From positions 1,302,001-1,366,000 of the forward strand of contig NZ_CP035130.1 in assembly GCF_004101785.1 (NCBI RefSeq): a stretch of 64,000 bases of DNA, read 5' to 3'. This DNA is from Gudongella oleilytica (lineage in GTDB: Bacteria; Bacillota; Clostridia; Tissierellales; Tissierellaceae). The notes under the pieces were generated by a model. The model saw only the letters and a list, made by a program, of their open reading frames with translations, did not search any database and had not been told where the DNA came from. The number at the start of each line of letters is the position of its first letter. Position 1 is the stretch's first letter. A program made the position numbers and the translations under genes. Positions 8,620 through 18,356 of the stretch are shown one piece after another.

Positions 8620-10008
8620 TTAGAACTCCGCCGAGTTGACTGTTCTTGGGAATGGGATAACGTCTCTTATGTTTGACATTCCTGTGATGTACATAATTGC
8701 TCTCTCAAAGCCAAGTCCATAGCCTGCGTGCTTTGTTCCGCCGTATTTTCTAAGCTCCAGATACCACCAGTAGTCCTCCGGGTCCATTCCATTGTCGATT
8801 ATCTTTTGAGTGAGGACGTCGAGTCTCTCCTCTCTCTGGCTTCCGCCAATTATCTCTCCGACTCCGGGCACCAGAAGGTCCATGGCAGCTACGGTCCTGT
8901 TGTCCTCGTTTACCCTCATATAAAAGGCCTTGATCTCCTTGGGGTAGTTGATTACGAATACAGGCTTTTGGAATATCTTCTCCGTTATATATCTTTCATG
9001 CTCTGTTTGAAGGTCAATTCCCCATTCCACTGGATACTGAAATTCCTCGCCTGATTTTTTCAGAAGCTCCACTGCTTCAGTATAGGTTACGACACCGAAC
9101 TCGGAGTTTACTATCGACTTTAGTCTTTCGATTATCCCCTTGCTTACGAAGCTGTCGAAAAACTCCATTTCCTCAGGAGCATTTTCTAATACATAGTTCA
9201 CAATATACTTAAACATATCCTCAGCAAGCTTCATGTTGTCTGTAAGGTCTGCGAAGGCAATCTCAGGCTCTATCATCCAGAACTCAGCGGCATGTCTTGC
9301 GGTGTTTGAGTTTTCAGCCCGGAAGGTAGGTCCAAAGGTGTATGTATTCTTGAAGGCAAGAGCAAACACTTCTGCTTCAAGCTGCCCGCTGACTGTAAGA
9401 TTTGTCTCCTTTCCGAAGAAGTCCTTTGAAAAGTCAACTTTCCCGTCCTCCGTCCTTGGAGGGTTCAGCATATCAAGGGTACTTACCCTGAACATTTCTC
9501 CTGCACCCTCTGCGTCCGAAGCGGTGATTATAGGAGTGTGGGCATATACGAAGCCTCTCTCCTGGAAGAACTTGTGGATGGCAAAGGCAAGGATCGACCT
9601 TACTCTGAAAACGGCGCTGTAGGTGTTAGTCCTTGGTCTTAGGTGCGCTATGGTTCTCAGGTATTCAAGTGTGTGACGCTTCTTTTGAATGGGATACTCG
9701 CTGTCGCTCATTCCCTCAAGTTCAATCGATGACGCCTTGACCTCGAATGGCTGCTTAGCCTCAGGAGTTTCCACGAGAGTGCCTGACACCCTTATTGCTG
9801 AGTAGATAGGCAATTTCTCTATATCCTTGAAATTTGTTAAGGTATCGTCATAAACAATTTGCAGATTCTTAAAAAATGTTCCATCGTTAAGTTCTATGAA
9901 GCCAAAGGCTTTTGAGGATCTGGATGTTCTGATCCATCCCTCCAGGATGATCTCCTTGTCAAGGTAGTCCTTATAGCCTCTGTAAATGTCTTTTATAGAC
10001 AAACTCAT
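8620..10008 (-). CDS. asnS: asparaginyl-tRNA synthetase
   Basis: 462-residue class IIb synthetase. An N-terminal OB-fold anticodon-binding domain (about 1-110, [21 protein letters not shown]) is followed by the class II core with motif 2 ([21 protein letters not shown]) and motif 3 ([14 protein letters not shown]). The residues after motif 2 and the short length indicate AsnRS rather than AspRS. The start at 10008 has an AGGAGGG SD 6 nt upstream. A longer in-frame start at 10101 is rejected because the extra residues are encoded by an inverted repeat. No promoter is seen in the repeat-filled gap, so it may be read through from rarA. Confidence 0.95.
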   Translation of the reverse strand: MSLSIKDIYRGYKDYLDKEIILEGWIRTSRSSKAFGFIELNDGTFFKNLQIVYDDTLTNFKDIEKLPIYSAIRVSGTLVETPEAKQPFEVKASSIELEGMSDSEYPIQKKRHTLEYLRTIAHLRPRTNTYSAVFRVRSILAFAIHKFFQERGFVYAHTPIITASDAEGAGEMFRVSTLDMLNPPRTEDGKVDFSKDFFGKETNLTVSGQLEAEVFALAFKNTYTFGPTFRAENSNTARHAAEFWMIEPEIAFADLTDNMKLAEDMFKYIVNYVLENAPEEMEFFDSFVSKGIIERLKSIVNSEFGVVTYTEAVELLKKSGEEFQYPVEWGIDLQTEHERYITEKIFQKPVFVINYPKEIKAFYMRVNEDNRTVAAMDLLVPGVGEIIGGSQREERLDVLTQKIIDNGMDPEDYWWYLELRKYGGTKHAGYGLGFERAIMYITGMSNIRDVIPFPRTVNSAEF

Positions 10009-10040
10009 TGTATCCCTCCTAAGTAATGTGAGCCATCGGT

Positions 10041-10122
10041 AGCCATCGGGGACGGTCCCTTTTGGCTGTAATTGTGTGGATTTATATGCATTTCCTGCCA
10101 AAAGGGACCGTCCCCGATGGCT
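10041..10122. repeat. 26-bp perfect inverted repeat (REP-like element)
   Basis: Arm 10041-10066 (AGCCATCGGGGACGGTCCCT...) is the exact reverse complement of 10097-10122, separated by a 30-nt loop. A partial extra copy (AGCCATCGG) lies at 10031-10039. The right arm overlaps the first base of the rarA stop codon. The GGGGACGGTCC core resembles palindromic repeats mobilised by REP-associated tyrosine transposases in other bacteria; that link is from general knowledge and cannot be shown here. Confidence 0.8.
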
Positions 10123-11408
10123 TATTCTTTTTCCAAGCCCTGACCTGAGGGCTTGTAGTATATTTTATCCTCGAAGCCTTCCGGCAGATAGGTCTGCTCC
10201 ACATAATGCCCCGGGTAGTCGTGAGGATAAAGGTATCCTTTCCCATGCCCCAGCTTTTCGGCTCCCCCATAATGGGCATCCCTGAGGTGACCTGGCACTC
10301 TGCCTATCTCGAGGTTCCTGACATCATCCATTGCCTTGTCTATAGCTACTATTGCACTGTTGCTTTTCGGTGCATTGGCAACATATAATGCAGCCTGGGA
10401 AAGGATTATCCTTCCCTCCGGCATCCCTATGGCGTGGACTGCCTGCAATGCTGCAACCGCAACCTGGAGTGCCATAGGGTCGGCATTACCCACATCCTCG
10501 GAGGCTGCTATTACGATCCTCCTTGCGATAAATATGGGGTCTTCGCCTGCATTTATCATCTTGGCAAGGTAGTAGGATACGGCCTGTGGGTCAGAGCCTC
10601 TCATGCTCTTTATAAATGCTGAGATGGTGTCGTAGTGTTCGTCCCCGCCCTTGTCGTATCTTGCTGATTTGACCTGGATAGAGTCCCTTATGCCATCAAG
10701 GTCTATTGTCCTCAATCCATTTTTATCTGGCTCGGTGGATAATACTCCGATTTCAAGTGAATTAAGAACGATTCTACCATCACCCTGTGCTATGGTCAAT
10801 AGATAATCCAGTGCCTCATCCTCCAGATGGACATTATAATCCCCCAGTCCTCTTTCCTTATCCGTAAGGGCTTTATCCACAAGAAGCCTCAGATCTTCTC
10901 TTTCAAGTGAGTTGAGGACTATGACCATAGCTCTTGACAGAAGAGCTTTGTTAACCTCAAAGTAAGGATTTTCAGTGGTTGCACCAATAAGGATGATTAT
11001 GCCTCGCTCTACAAATGGCAGCAGAGCGTCCTGCTGAGACTTATTGAACCTGTGGATCTCATCAACGAAAAGGATAGTCTTTTTGCCAGTCATTTTTAGG
11101 CTTTCCTCGGCTCTTGCTACCACCTCACGAATATCCTTGACTCCGGCTGTTACGGCTGAAAGCTTTTCAAATCTCATCTTTGTCTGGTTGGCGATTATCA
11201 TTGCAAGTGTCGTCTTGCCTGTACCCGGTGGCCCGAAGAAGATCATGGAATTTATCCTGTCAGCCTTTATGGCTCTTCGTAAAAACTTACCCTCTCCAAG
11301 CACATGATCCTGTCCTACAAAATCATCCAGATCCTGAGGTCTCATCCTGTCTGCAAGCGGTGCTGACTTTTTTAGTTTTTCCTCCATAGATATAGAAAAC
11401 AAATCCAT
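10122..11408 (-). CDS. rarA: replication-associated recombination protein A (RarA/MgsA AAA+ ATPase)
   Basis: 428 residues. AAA+ clamp-loader-like ATPase that acts at stalled replication forks. It has Walker [10 protein letters not shown], Walker [20 protein letters not shown], sensor 1 [13 protein letters not shown], and a C-terminal MgsA tetramerisation region ending in the family's [14 protein letters not shown]. The start at 11408 ([11 protein letters not shown]) has a GAGGGTG SD. The in-frame ATG ten codons earlier overlaps the TATAAT of its own promoter and cannot be the start. The gene ends exactly at the inverted repeat described above. Confidence 0.94.
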   Translation of the reverse strand: MDLFSISMEEKLKKSAPLADRMRPQDLDDFVGQDHVLGEGKFLRRAIKADRINSMIFFGPPGTGKTTLAMIIANQTKMRFEKLSAVTAGVKDIREVVARAEESLKMTGKKTILFVDEIHRFNKSQQDALLPFVERGIIILIGATTENPYFEVNKALLSRAMVIVLNSLEREDLRLLVDKALTDKERGLGDYNVHLEDEALDYLLTIAQGDGRIVLNSLEIGVLSTEPDKNGLRTIDLDGIRDSIQVKSARYDKGGDEHYDTISAFIKSMRGSDPQAVSYYLAKMINAGEDPIFIARRIVIAASEDVGNADPMALQVAVAALQAVHAIGMPEGRIILSQAALYVANAPKSNSAIVAIDKAMDDVRNLEIGRVPGHLRDAHYGGAEKLGHGKGYLYPHDYPGHYVEQTYLPEGFEDKIYYKPSGQGLEKE

Positions 11409-11436
11409 TTGATCACCCTCATAGGTTGGTGTTACC

Positions 11437-11445
11437 ATTATACCA
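11437..11445 (-). promoter_or_regulatory. Extended -10 promoter of rarA
   Basis: TGGTATAAT on the minus strand, about 29 nt upstream of the chosen ATG. A TTGACT (11457-11462) sits only 14 nt upstream, which is too close for a normal -35, so the TGn extension is probably what matters. Confidence 0.6.
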
Positions 11446-11484
11446 CATCAAAAGACAGTCAAGAAGCCGTGAAATTACACAAGA

Positions 11485-11522
11485 TATAAAATTTCCGGTC
11501 AAATTCTCATTTGACCGGAAAT
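11485..11522 (-). terminator. Terminator of the ornithine operon
   Basis: A 13-bp perfect stem (ATTTCCGGTCAAA with TTTGACCGGAAAT, 11491-11522), a 6-nt loop, and TTTTATATC on the minus strand. It begins 7 nt past the orr stop codon. Confidence 0.85.
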
Positions 11523-11529
11523 CATTTTG

Positions 11530-12591
11530 TTAAATATAGTACTTTTCTACGAACTCAGAGGTCATCAGACGAAGTATGCTGACGTAGTGCATGTTGAATC
11601 TCACTACATCGCCTACCTTGTAATCGGTTTCGGAATCAGAGCCGTCGACTATAAGATGATCTGAGCTTCCACCAAGAACGATCAATCCATTGTCCTCTGG
11701 TTTCAGTGTACCAATGTCAAGATCCTGCTTGCCAACTGCACATAGAAGTCTTTTTCTTACTCCTCTGTCAACAAAGGTTGGAACCTGTCCGAATGCATCT
11801 CTGCCGATTTCCTCTGTCGGGACTGAAGGCTTTTCCTTGACCTCTATTATCTCAGCCTCAAGTACGAAGGCTGTGGGGTCCGTTCCCTCCATTTGATTGC
11901 CGTATGCTGATTCTGTCCCTATTACAAATACCTCCCCAAGCCTTAGATGGTTTATGCCTTCAGGGAATTCTCCCTCCAGCATATATACTGAACTTGAGTT
12001 TCCACCTGATACTATCTCAAGTGGAAGGCCATAATCATTTCTTACTCTCTCGGCCAGGTCTGTCAGTCTTTTCAGGATCTTCTGATTTGGTATTACTCCG
12101 CCGTAGCAGGTCAGGTTTACACCAAGACCAGAAATTTTTATCCATCTAAGTTTTAACATCTCTTCTATTGCTTTGAGGAGTTCATCTTCCTTGAAGTAGC
12201 CTTCTCTCAGGTCACCAAGATCAGCCATGATGATAATGTTGTGTTTCTTGTTGTTTTTTTCAGCTGCTTTATCAAGAGCCTTTACTGTCTCAAGCTCGGA
12301 GTTAAGGGAATAATCTGCGTACCTTACCAGCTCTTCAGCCTCAGATATCATCGGCAGCCTCAGCATTATTTTAGGAAGCGGGAAATCCTTCATCCTCTTA
12401 AGGTTTTGAAGCCTTGAGTCTGCCAGAAAATCGACGCCGCCATCAATATATGCCTTAACCAGCTCAGGCTGTGCGCAGAATACCTTTGTTACTCCTGCCA
12501 CGGTAACGCCCCTGGACTTAGCCAGGTTAGTTATTTTTCTTACGTTGTTCTCTACTTTTTTTGTGTCTACTACTATTCTTGGATAAGCCAT
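11530..12591 (-). CDS. orr: ornithine racemase (alanine racemase-fold, PLP type III)
   Basis: 353 residues. Interconverts L- and D-ornithine, the entry step because the aminomutase uses the D-isomer. The N-terminus MAYPRIVVDTKKVENNVRKI is typical of the family. The PLP lysine is K36 in GVTKVFCAQP, and the barrel motifs ADLGDLREGY and IVSGGNSSSVYML bind phosphate. It is the last gene of the ornithine operon, 9 nt after the reactivase gene and before a strong terminator. Function rests on both fold and operon; isolated, it could be called a generic amino-acid racemase. Confidence 0.92.
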   Translation of the reverse strand: MAYPRIVVDTKKVENNVRKITNLAKSRGVTVAGVTKVFCAQPELVKAYIDGGVDFLADSRLQNLKRMKDFPLPKIMLRLPMISEAEELVRYADYSLNSELETVKALDKAAEKNNKKHNIIIMADLGDLREGYFKEDELLKAIEEMLKLRWIKISGLGVNLTCYGGVIPNQKILKRLTDLAERVRNDYGLPLEIVSGGNSSSVYMLEGEFPEGINHLRLGEVFVIGTESAYGNQMEGTDPTAFVLEAEIIEVKEKPSVPTEEIGRDAFGQVPTFVDRGVRKRLLCAVGKQDLDIGTLKPEDNGLIVLGGSSDHLIVDGSDSETDYKVGDVVRFNMHYVSILRLMTSEFVEKYYI

Positions 12592-12600
12592 CCTGACCTC

Positions 12601-13965
12601 CTATCTCAAACCCATGCTTTTTAGCATAAGGTCAAGGGCGATCTCGGGGTATTTCTTGCTCATTACACCCAGAGATGCCATGATATAGTGATTATCTATC
12701 AAAATTTCAGCCTCTTTATTAGGCAACAGATCTGTTCCGTTGTTTGAATGAGGTATGTTCTTAAGGATATCAAGTCTTCCAGGCAGTCTGGTCAGAGCTC
12801 CCCCTGTTCCTACGATATACTTAACTCCAGTGAGGTCCTTACCTTCGGCTATGGTCTTCTTGCCACTTGGTCCATAGAGATTCTTAAGTCTTCCACCGTG
12901 TCTTTTTATTGCAGTGATGGCAGCATGCTCTGTCAGAACCTCCACAAAGCGCTTTTCAAGCTCTGATACAGGAATCGGTTTATGGTGCTCTATAAGATTT
13001 TGGAAAGCTGGTTCATCCAGTTCCAGTTCCTTCATCAGAACGTCTTCGCCTACCATGGCGACAATATTCCTCATATTCACGTATACGCCAAGGTCACCCT
13101 CTACAGTTCTCTTTGCCTTTGGCTCAGGGCTAAGGATGATCCTTGCGATCTCTTCGCTGTCCTCTGTCACTGAATGGACGTCTGTCGTTGCCCCACCCAC
13201 ATCTATGGTTACCAGGTCGCCTATCTCATTGTATAAAAGCTGACTGGCCTCCATTACCGCTCCAGGTGTTGGCATTATATTTCCTGTTACAAGCTCTCTT
13301 ATATGCTCCATCCCCGGTGCATGTATGATGTGCCTTTCAAATACATCCTGTATGACCCTTCTTGTCGGCTCGATATTTAGCTCATCGATCTTTGGATAAA
13401 CATTCTCTACGAGGTAAAGCTCGTCTCCCGATTCCTCGAAAATATCCTTTACATCGTCCTGATTCTCGATGTTTCCAGCATAAATCACAGGAATACTAAG
13501 TTTCAGCTCTGCTATCAGCTCACTGTTGTGCAGGGCAGTTTCCCTTTCGCCGTAGTCTACACCTCCGGCTATAAGGATAATATTGGGATTGATTTCCTTT
13601 ATTTTTCGAAGATCTGACTTCCTGAGCTTTCCTGCTGTTACGAACTTGATGTTTGCACCTGCACCAAGAGCTGCTTCCTTTGCCGCTCTCACCGTCATAT
13701 CATAGACAAGACCGTGTACCGTCATCCTAAGACCACCCGCAGCAGAGCTGGTGGCTATTAGTTCACCATACTCCACAGAGTCCACTTTTAGATTTCTGCA
13801 CAGATCGTCTATTGCTTCCTTTAGTCCAATATTCACATCCCCCTGAAGGACAGAGGTTGCCCCCTGCCCTTGTCCGAGGAATTCCGGATTTGTGGATATA
13901 TTATGAAAGGCGTTTACTACAGTTGTCGTGCTGCCTATCTCGGCAACGAGAAGATCAATCTTCAT
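12601..13965 (-). CDS. GlmL/MutL-type ATPase, probable reactivating factor for ornithine aminomutase
   Basis: 454 residues of the ASKHA (actin-like ATPase) fold: phosphate-1 loop AEIGSTTTVVNAF at the N-terminus, phosphate-2 loop TIDVGGATTDVHSV near residue 250, and the adenosine motif VGTGGALTRLPG. It resembles GlmL of the glutamate mutase operon. GlmL-like proteins are found with B12-dependent carbon-skeleton or amino mutases and are thought to exchange damaged cobalamin. Its start lies inside the 3' end of oraE (11-nt overlap), so it is made together with the mutase. Biochemical function is inferred from family and position. Confidence 0.88.
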   Translation of the reverse strand: MKIDLLVAEIGSTTTVVNAFHNISTNPEFLGQGQGATSVLQGDVNIGLKEAIDDLCRNLKVDSVEYGELIATSSAAGGLRMTVHGLVYDMTVRAAKEAALGAGANIKFVTAGKLRKSDLRKIKEINPNIILIAGGVDYGERETALHNSELIAELKLSIPVIYAGNIENQDDVKDIFEESGDELYLVENVYPKIDELNIEPTRRVIQDVFERHIIHAPGMEHIRELVTGNIMPTPGAVMEASQLLYNEIGDLVTIDVGGATTDVHSVTEDSEEIARIILSPEPKAKRTVEGDLGVYVNMRNIVAMVGEDVLMKELELDEPAFQNLIEHHKPIPVSELEKRFVEVLTEHAAITAIKRHGGRLKNLYGPSGKKTIAEGKDLTGVKYIVGTGGALTRLPGRLDILKNIPHSNNGTDLLPNKEAEILIDNHYIMASLGVMSKKYPEIALDLMLKSMGLR

Positions 13966-16171
13966 TGGTCATTTCACGTCTCTTCTTCACCAGGAATGTG
14001 GCTACATGTGAGCCCTTGGTACCTCTCCCGAAGCCTGCATCCATTCCATGAGCCACTGCAAGCTCATTGGATACCTGAGTTCCACCGGAGATAAACATCA
14101 TTTTGTCTCTAACGCCCTTCTCTATTGCGTAGTCATGAAGCTTCTGCATGTTCTTGTAGTGTATGTCGTCATGGGAGATGATCGTTGAAGTCAATACAGC
14201 ATCAGCATTCATCTCTATGGCAGCATCGACAAGCTTCTCAACTGCTACTGAGGTACCGAGTATGTGACACTCTATACCATATTTCTCGATTCCGCCGTGT
14301 TTAATATCAATGATTTCCCTTATGCCTACTGAATGCTCATCCTCTCCGACGGTTGCTGCCACTACCTTCATCGGCTTTGCAGCTATGTCCTTTCTAAGCT
14401 CATCCTCAGACAGCTCCTCAGGCTTGGGAGGAATTACAAGGGTAGTGGTATCGATAGTCATGTTAAGTCTTCCCTTGATCTCTACTCTGGTTCCCTCTGC
14501 CTCCTGCATGATCTCCTTGTGGATGACCTCGCAGTCGGTAAGATTCATCTTCTTTGCGAATTCAAGAGCTGCGAATTCTGCTGTTCTTATATCTGTTGGA
14601 AGGAACATTGTAAGGTGGACGATCCCGTCTCCCCTCCACTCCATTTCCGGTTTGATCTTTGTAGTTCCAACTAACTCCTTGACCTCTTCAAGTCTTACGT
14701 TCACGTTATCTGTCTCATCAAGCTCATCGATATAGATTATCTTTGAGGGATCCTCGAAGGTTCCGCCGCCGATAAGCTTTGATGGCTCAGAAACAAATTC
14801 CTCACCGTATTGAGCTACATTATTGTATCCGAAGTGTGCAGTTACAGGAGCCATATAGTCAGAATCTCTTTCGAACACTGTCCCTGCTCCGACGCCAGCA
14901 TCGATCTTTCTAATTATCCCATCGCCATTTCTCTCCGGGTATTGTCCGGAGTCAACGAAAAATCCTGCCTGAACTGCCTCGAAGTAACCACCTATTTCAA
15001 GCATCTCTTCCATAAAGAGAACTGCTCTTTCCTTAAGTTCTCTCACCTTGCCTCCTAACTCCTTGCTGTCCTTCTTAAGCTCTATCATCGACATCAAGCC
15101 GTCCATGCCATTGAAGGCTTGCTTTGCAGTATCTATTGCTTCGATGTTGTATATATGCCAGGGAACGTTTCTTCCTTCGTCAGGAGTTATGGTAGACTGA
15201 ATATCAGCCGATGTCAGTTGTGAGATCAAAAGATTCAGTACATGGGTAACAGTTGCCTCTCTTGTGGAGGATTCCATGTACTTGGTATTCATCTGTGCTC
15301 TCATTCTGTATTCTTTGAAGAGATCTCTCAACGCTACTGCATATGGGAGGTCAAGTCTCATACTTGGAGCTGGCGGAGCTGTTGGAGGTACTGTAGAAAG
15401 GCAAATATTTCCCTTCTTCATTCCAACCTTTACTGAGAATATGGAGTTGATTGCATGCTGAACCATAAGCTCAGGCATTACCTTCCATGCTTCTCTCGCA
15501 GTTGCATTGGCATTGTGAGCTCCGTCGATCTGAGCTATATCTGCCCAGGTCATTACCTTTTTAGCCTCAGCAGCATCCACGAAGGAACGGATCATATTTA
15601 TGTTTCTGTAAAGAACGTTGTATTGTGGGTCCTGATGAGCTCCGTTTACGCCTTCCTCAGCAAACATTACAGCGATCTCCGGACCAGCTACGCCCGATAC
15701 GTATGAGTGGTAGTTTATGGGCCTTCCTACTTCTTCCTCAATAAGGTCAAGTGCCTTTCTCTGAGCCCTTACCTGCTTTCTGCTTATGGGAATACCGCCT
15801 ACTCCCTGTGGTGTTCCCTCAATAAGGCTTTCAAAGTGTGACTGGCCAGCAGTACGAATAACCATAATGTGGTCAGCTCCATGCCATGCAGCCATTCTCA
15901 TTCTTCTGATGTCATCCTCAAACCTTCCTGATGCGATCTCGGTAGTGATTACAGGCTGCGGCTGTGGGTCTATGGAGTCAAAGTACTTTGCTGCCGGGAG
16001 CGGTTGGCTTTGCTTCAGGCTCTCTGAGGAATCGTAGTATTCAAATTTACCTATTTGCCTCTTTTCACCTACGCCCTCTCTCCAGTGCCAGCCTCTTCTC
16101 TTAGGCCTGTAGCTTTCCAGGTCCTTTAAAAGCTCTTTTATGTCCAATTTTTGATTAGGTTTCAATTCCAT
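13955..16171 (-). CDS. oraE: D-ornithine 4,5-aminomutase, E (B12/PLP-binding) subunit
   Basis: 738 residues. Catalyses adenosylcobalamin- and PLP-dependent migration of the terminal amino group of D-ornithine, giving 2,4-diaminopentanoate. A TIM-barrel part (about 60-440) precedes a C-terminal Rossmann B12 domain (about 598-738). The cobalt-ligand motif D-x-H-x2-G is present as D611-E-H613-S-V-G616, with LGTS (638-641) and SGG (695-697) completing the B12-binding set. K624, eleven residues after H613, is at the position of the PLP lysine known for this family. It pairs with OraS. The start codon shares one base with the oraS stop (TAATG), so synthesis of the two subunits is coupled. Confidence 0.97.
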   Translation of the reverse strand: MELKPNQKLDIKELLKDLESYRPKRRGWHWREGVGEKRQIGKFEYYDSSESLKQSQPLPAAKYFDSIDPQPQPVITTEIASGRFEDDIRRMRMAAWHGADHIMVIRTAGQSHFESLIEGTPQGVGGIPISRKQVRAQRKALDLIEEEVGRPINYHSYVSGVAGPEIAVMFAEEGVNGAHQDPQYNVLYRNINMIRSFVDAAEAKKVMTWADIAQIDGAHNANATAREAWKVMPELMVQHAINSIFSVKVGMKKGNICLSTVPPTAPPAPSMRLDLPYAVALRDLFKEYRMRAQMNTKYMESSTREATVTHVLNLLISQLTSADIQSTITPDEGRNVPWHIYNIEAIDTAKQAFNGMDGLMSMIELKKDSKELGGKVRELKERAVLFMEEMLEIGGYFEAVQAGFFVDSGQYPERNGDGIIRKIDAGVGAGTVFERDSDYMAPVTAHFGYNNVAQYGEEFVSEPSKLIGGGTFEDPSKIIYIDELDETDNVNVRLEEVKELVGTTKIKPEMEWRGDGIVHLTMFLPTDIRTAEFAALEFAKKMNLTDCEVIHKEIMQEAEGTRVEIKGRLNMTIDTTTLVIPPKPEELSEDELRKDIAAKPMKVVAATVGEDEHSVGIREIIDIKHGGIEKYGIECHILGTSVAVEKLVDAAIEMNADAVLTSTIISHDDIHYKNMQKLHDYAIEKGVRDKMMFISGGTQVSNELAVAHGMDAGFGRGTKGSHVATFLVKKRREMTNED

Positions 16172-16536
16172 TATTTCGCACCTCCGTTAAACAGTGGTTT
16201 GACCTCATCCCAGGAAGCTCCGTCAACCAGCATAAGACCAGCTTCTCTGATACCGATGTTCTTTGCCTTGGCGAGCTTATAGACTATGTGTCCTGCACCT
16301 TTGCCAATGAGTCCCCTGTCTATTGCATTGTCGACGATACCCTTTGCCTCTACGCTTGAAAAGCCCATTCTAAGAAGCACACTTCTCTCAATGGATGGAC
16401 TGGTATTCTTATATCCCAGTTCTATTATCGGATCAACAAGCTTTTCAGCCAACTCCCAAAATCTCGCCTCAAGCTGCTCGTCAGAGAGATCGGCAAGATG
16501 TTTTCTCCTGTCCTGAAAATCGTCTGCTCTTTTCAT
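16171..16536 (-). CDS. oraS: D-ornithine 4,5-aminomutase, S subunit
   Basis: 121 residues, small helical partner required by OraE. The sequence MKRADDFQDRRKHLADLSDEQLEARFWELAEKLV and the downstream GHIVYKLAKAKNIGIREAGLMLV match OraS. It joins the upstream gene ortB through a TAATG stop-start overlap and joins oraE the same way, so ortB, oraS and oraE form one tightly coupled block. The SD (GGAGGCG) lies inside the ortB 3' end. Confidence 0.95.
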   Translation of the reverse strand: MKRADDFQDRRKHLADLSDEQLEARFWELAEKLVDPIIELGYKNTSPSIERSVLLRMGFSSVEAKGIVDNAIDRGLIGKGAGHIVYKLAKAKNIGIREAGLMLVDGASWDEVKPLFNGGAK

Positions 16537-17969
16537 TATTTCGCCTCCGTTTCAACTTCGATATCTAATTCAGCTAATACAGCTCTTACGAATCCTTCAT
16601 TCGACTTGGTGTCAGCGATCAGGAATGCAAGATCCTCAGCTGTTGCCTTATTTACATTATAATTGGTTATGCAGTTTCTTATATAAGACTTCCTGGTTTT
16701 TTCAAGATCAAGCTCTTCTATGCAAAGGTATCCGGGATCCTTTGGAAGAATTATGTTCTTTCCCGGGATCTCCTGGCTGGGATCGCCAATAAGGATCTCT
16801 ATGCCATTCTCCTTGGCAAATGTAAGCTGGGGAAGGATATGCTTTCCTGCTCCTGTGTATTCTGTTTCCTGAACTACTACTATCTGGTCCTGTTCAAGCT
16901 CCTGTGCTACCTTAAAGGCTGCTGCCAAAGCAGTGTTCCCTGCAGGTCCTCTTTCCAGACCTTCCACCTGAGCCAACAACTCTGTCATATAGAATACGGA
17001 GCCCTGATTGACAGTAACGTATCTGTCGATATATCTAAGAGGTCTTGCTGCCGATCTTGGAACGTCTGACCTGTCCGGCCAGGTTGCAAATGGTATACCA
17101 AATCCTGTGTGCCCAGTTGTAAAGGATTTCTTGTTGAATTGAGTGTCGCTGGCCATATGAAGACCTGCAAGGCTTACTGATGCGCCAACTATTTCTGTAT
17201 CAAGTGCGCCAGCCTTTATAAGCCCGCGGGCTGTACCTGTAAGATTGCCGCCGCCTGCATTGGTGATAACCACAACATCGGGGTCTCTCCCTTCCTGCTC
17301 TCTGAACTGCATTGAAAGCTCGTAGCCAAGAGTCTCAACTCCAGCTATGCCAAATGGAGTGTATAGCGATGCATTGAAGTATCCTGTATCCTCCAGCAGC
17401 AAAAGGAAGGAATAGAAAAGCTCAGGCCCAACTGAAAGCTGAACTACCTCTGCTCCATACGCCTCACATGCTCTTGCCTTTTCAATGATCTCAGGCTGTC
17501 CTACTCCTCTGGAGTCGTAGCATTCCTGAACTATGATGCACTTTAAGCCTCTCATGGCAGCCTGGGATGCAACCGCTGCTCCGTAGTTTCCTGACGTAGC
17601 TGCAATAACTCCCTTATAGCCGAGTCTTTGCGCGTGATAAACTGCTGTTGCAGCTCTTCTTGCCTTAAAGCTTCCTGAAGGGTTGCTTGCCTCATCCTTT
17701 ATAAATATTCTTGCTCCCTTTCCAGGTTCTGCATACTTCCTAGCCAGCTTGGTTATATTTCTTAGTTCATATAAAGGTGTATTCCCTACTGATGTCTGCT
17801 TTTGGATCTCCTCGATCTCCTTCAGACTGTATCCGGTTTCCTTCATCATTCTCTCGTAATCGAAGGATATAGAGCCTGATTCAAATATCTCATAGTCGAT
17901 TCCAACTGATTTCTTCATTATTTCCTGTTTTCTTGCCATTACAGCGCTGAAGCTTCTATCATTACTCAT
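16536..17969 (-). CDS. ortB: 2-amino-4-oxopentanoate thiolase, beta subunit
   Basis: 477 residues. PLP enzyme of fold type II (threonine synthase-like). With OrtA it cleaves 2-amino-4-oxopentanoate with CoA into alanine and acetyl-CoA. The PLP lysine is K102 in NPSGSFKARRAA, and the phosphate-binding loop is TNAGGGNLTGTARG. The start at 17969 (MSNDRSFSAVMARKQE) is chosen because GAAGGTG lies upstream and the ATG overlaps the ortA end by 8 nt. A longer frame to 18047 would lie mostly inside ortA. Confidence 0.95.
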   Translation of the reverse strand: MSNDRSFSAVMARKQEIMKKSVGIDYEIFESGSISFDYERMMKETGYSLKEIEEIQKQTSVGNTPLYELRNITKLARKYAEPGKGARIFIKDEASNPSGSFKARRAATAVYHAQRLGYKGVIAATSGNYGAAVASQAAMRGLKCIIVQECYDSRGVGQPEIIEKARACEAYGAEVVQLSVGPELFYSFLLLLEDTGYFNASLYTPFGIAGVETLGYELSMQFREQEGRDPDVVVITNAGGGNLTGTARGLIKAGALDTEIVGASVSLAGLHMASDTQFNKKSFTTGHTGFGIPFATWPDRSDVPRSAARPLRYIDRYVTVNQGSVFYMTELLAQVEGLERGPAGNTALAAAFKVAQELEQDQIVVVQETEYTGAGKHILPQLTFAKENGIEILIGDPSQEIPGKNIILPKDPGYLCIEELDLEKTRKSYIRNCITNYNVNKATAEDLAFLIADTKSNEGFVRAVLAELDIEVETEAK

Positions 17970-18273
17970 TATCTGCACCTTCTTCCAACAGTTCTCTGGC
18001 TTGTCTGCCAATATACAATAGCTCTGGAACAGCCTTACCGTAGTCATGATCCCAGTATGGATTTATTTCAATTAGGGTGCCCTCTACCTTTCTTCCGATA
18101 TAGGTCTCTATTTCAACCAAATCTCCCTTATTGGCTGTTTCATTCATCAGGAAGCCCTTATCCCACATCTCAAGAGGTACGCTTTGTGTGTCCTCAGGTA
18201 TATTTGGAGCTCGTTCTCCAACGTTCAGGATCGTTTTGTGGATCCTTACCCAGTCTCCTCTTTTTGCATCCAT
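17962..18273 (-). CDS. ortA: 2-amino-4-oxopentanoate thiolase, alpha subunit
   Basis: 103 residues, small partner of OrtB. MDAKRGDWVRIHKTILNVGERAPNIPEDT and the C-terminal YIGRQARELLEEGADNE match OrtA. The start is set at 18273 because AAAGGA precedes it by 8 nt; an in-frame ATG at 18282 is embedded in the SD. It is separated from ord by an 83-nt gap that holds a strong hairpin, and overlaps ortB by 8 nt. Confidence 0.92.
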   Translation of the reverse strand: MDAKRGDWVRIHKTILNVGERAPNIPEDTQSVPLEMWDKGFLMNETANKGDLVEIETYIGRKVEGTLIEINPYWDHDYGKAVPELLYIGRQARELLEEGADNE

Positions 18274-18308
18274 TATAATCATCCTTTCTATCTCGTCTTT
18301 GCATGGAA

Positions 18309-18337
18309 GGATGAGTAGGCCAAAAACCTACTCATCC
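18309..18337 (-). repeat. Intercistronic hairpin between ord and ortA
   Basis: GGATGAGTAGG and CCTACTCATCC form an 11-bp perfect stem with a 7-nt loop. On the minus strand it is followed by TTCCATGC rather than a T-run, so it is more likely an mRNA stabiliser or processing site that sets ord apart from the rest of the operon than a terminator. Confidence 0.75.
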
Positions 18338-18356
18338 CAGCAATCTTCTATTATAA

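Noticed and set aside
10009-10101. N-terminal extension of asnS
   Set aside because: The extra 31 codons come from the inverted repeat, and a strong SD supports the start at 10008.
11409-11438. Upstream in-frame ATG of rarA
   Set aside because: It overlaps the TATAAT of the rarA promoter and has no SD; the ATG at 11408 has GAGGGTG.
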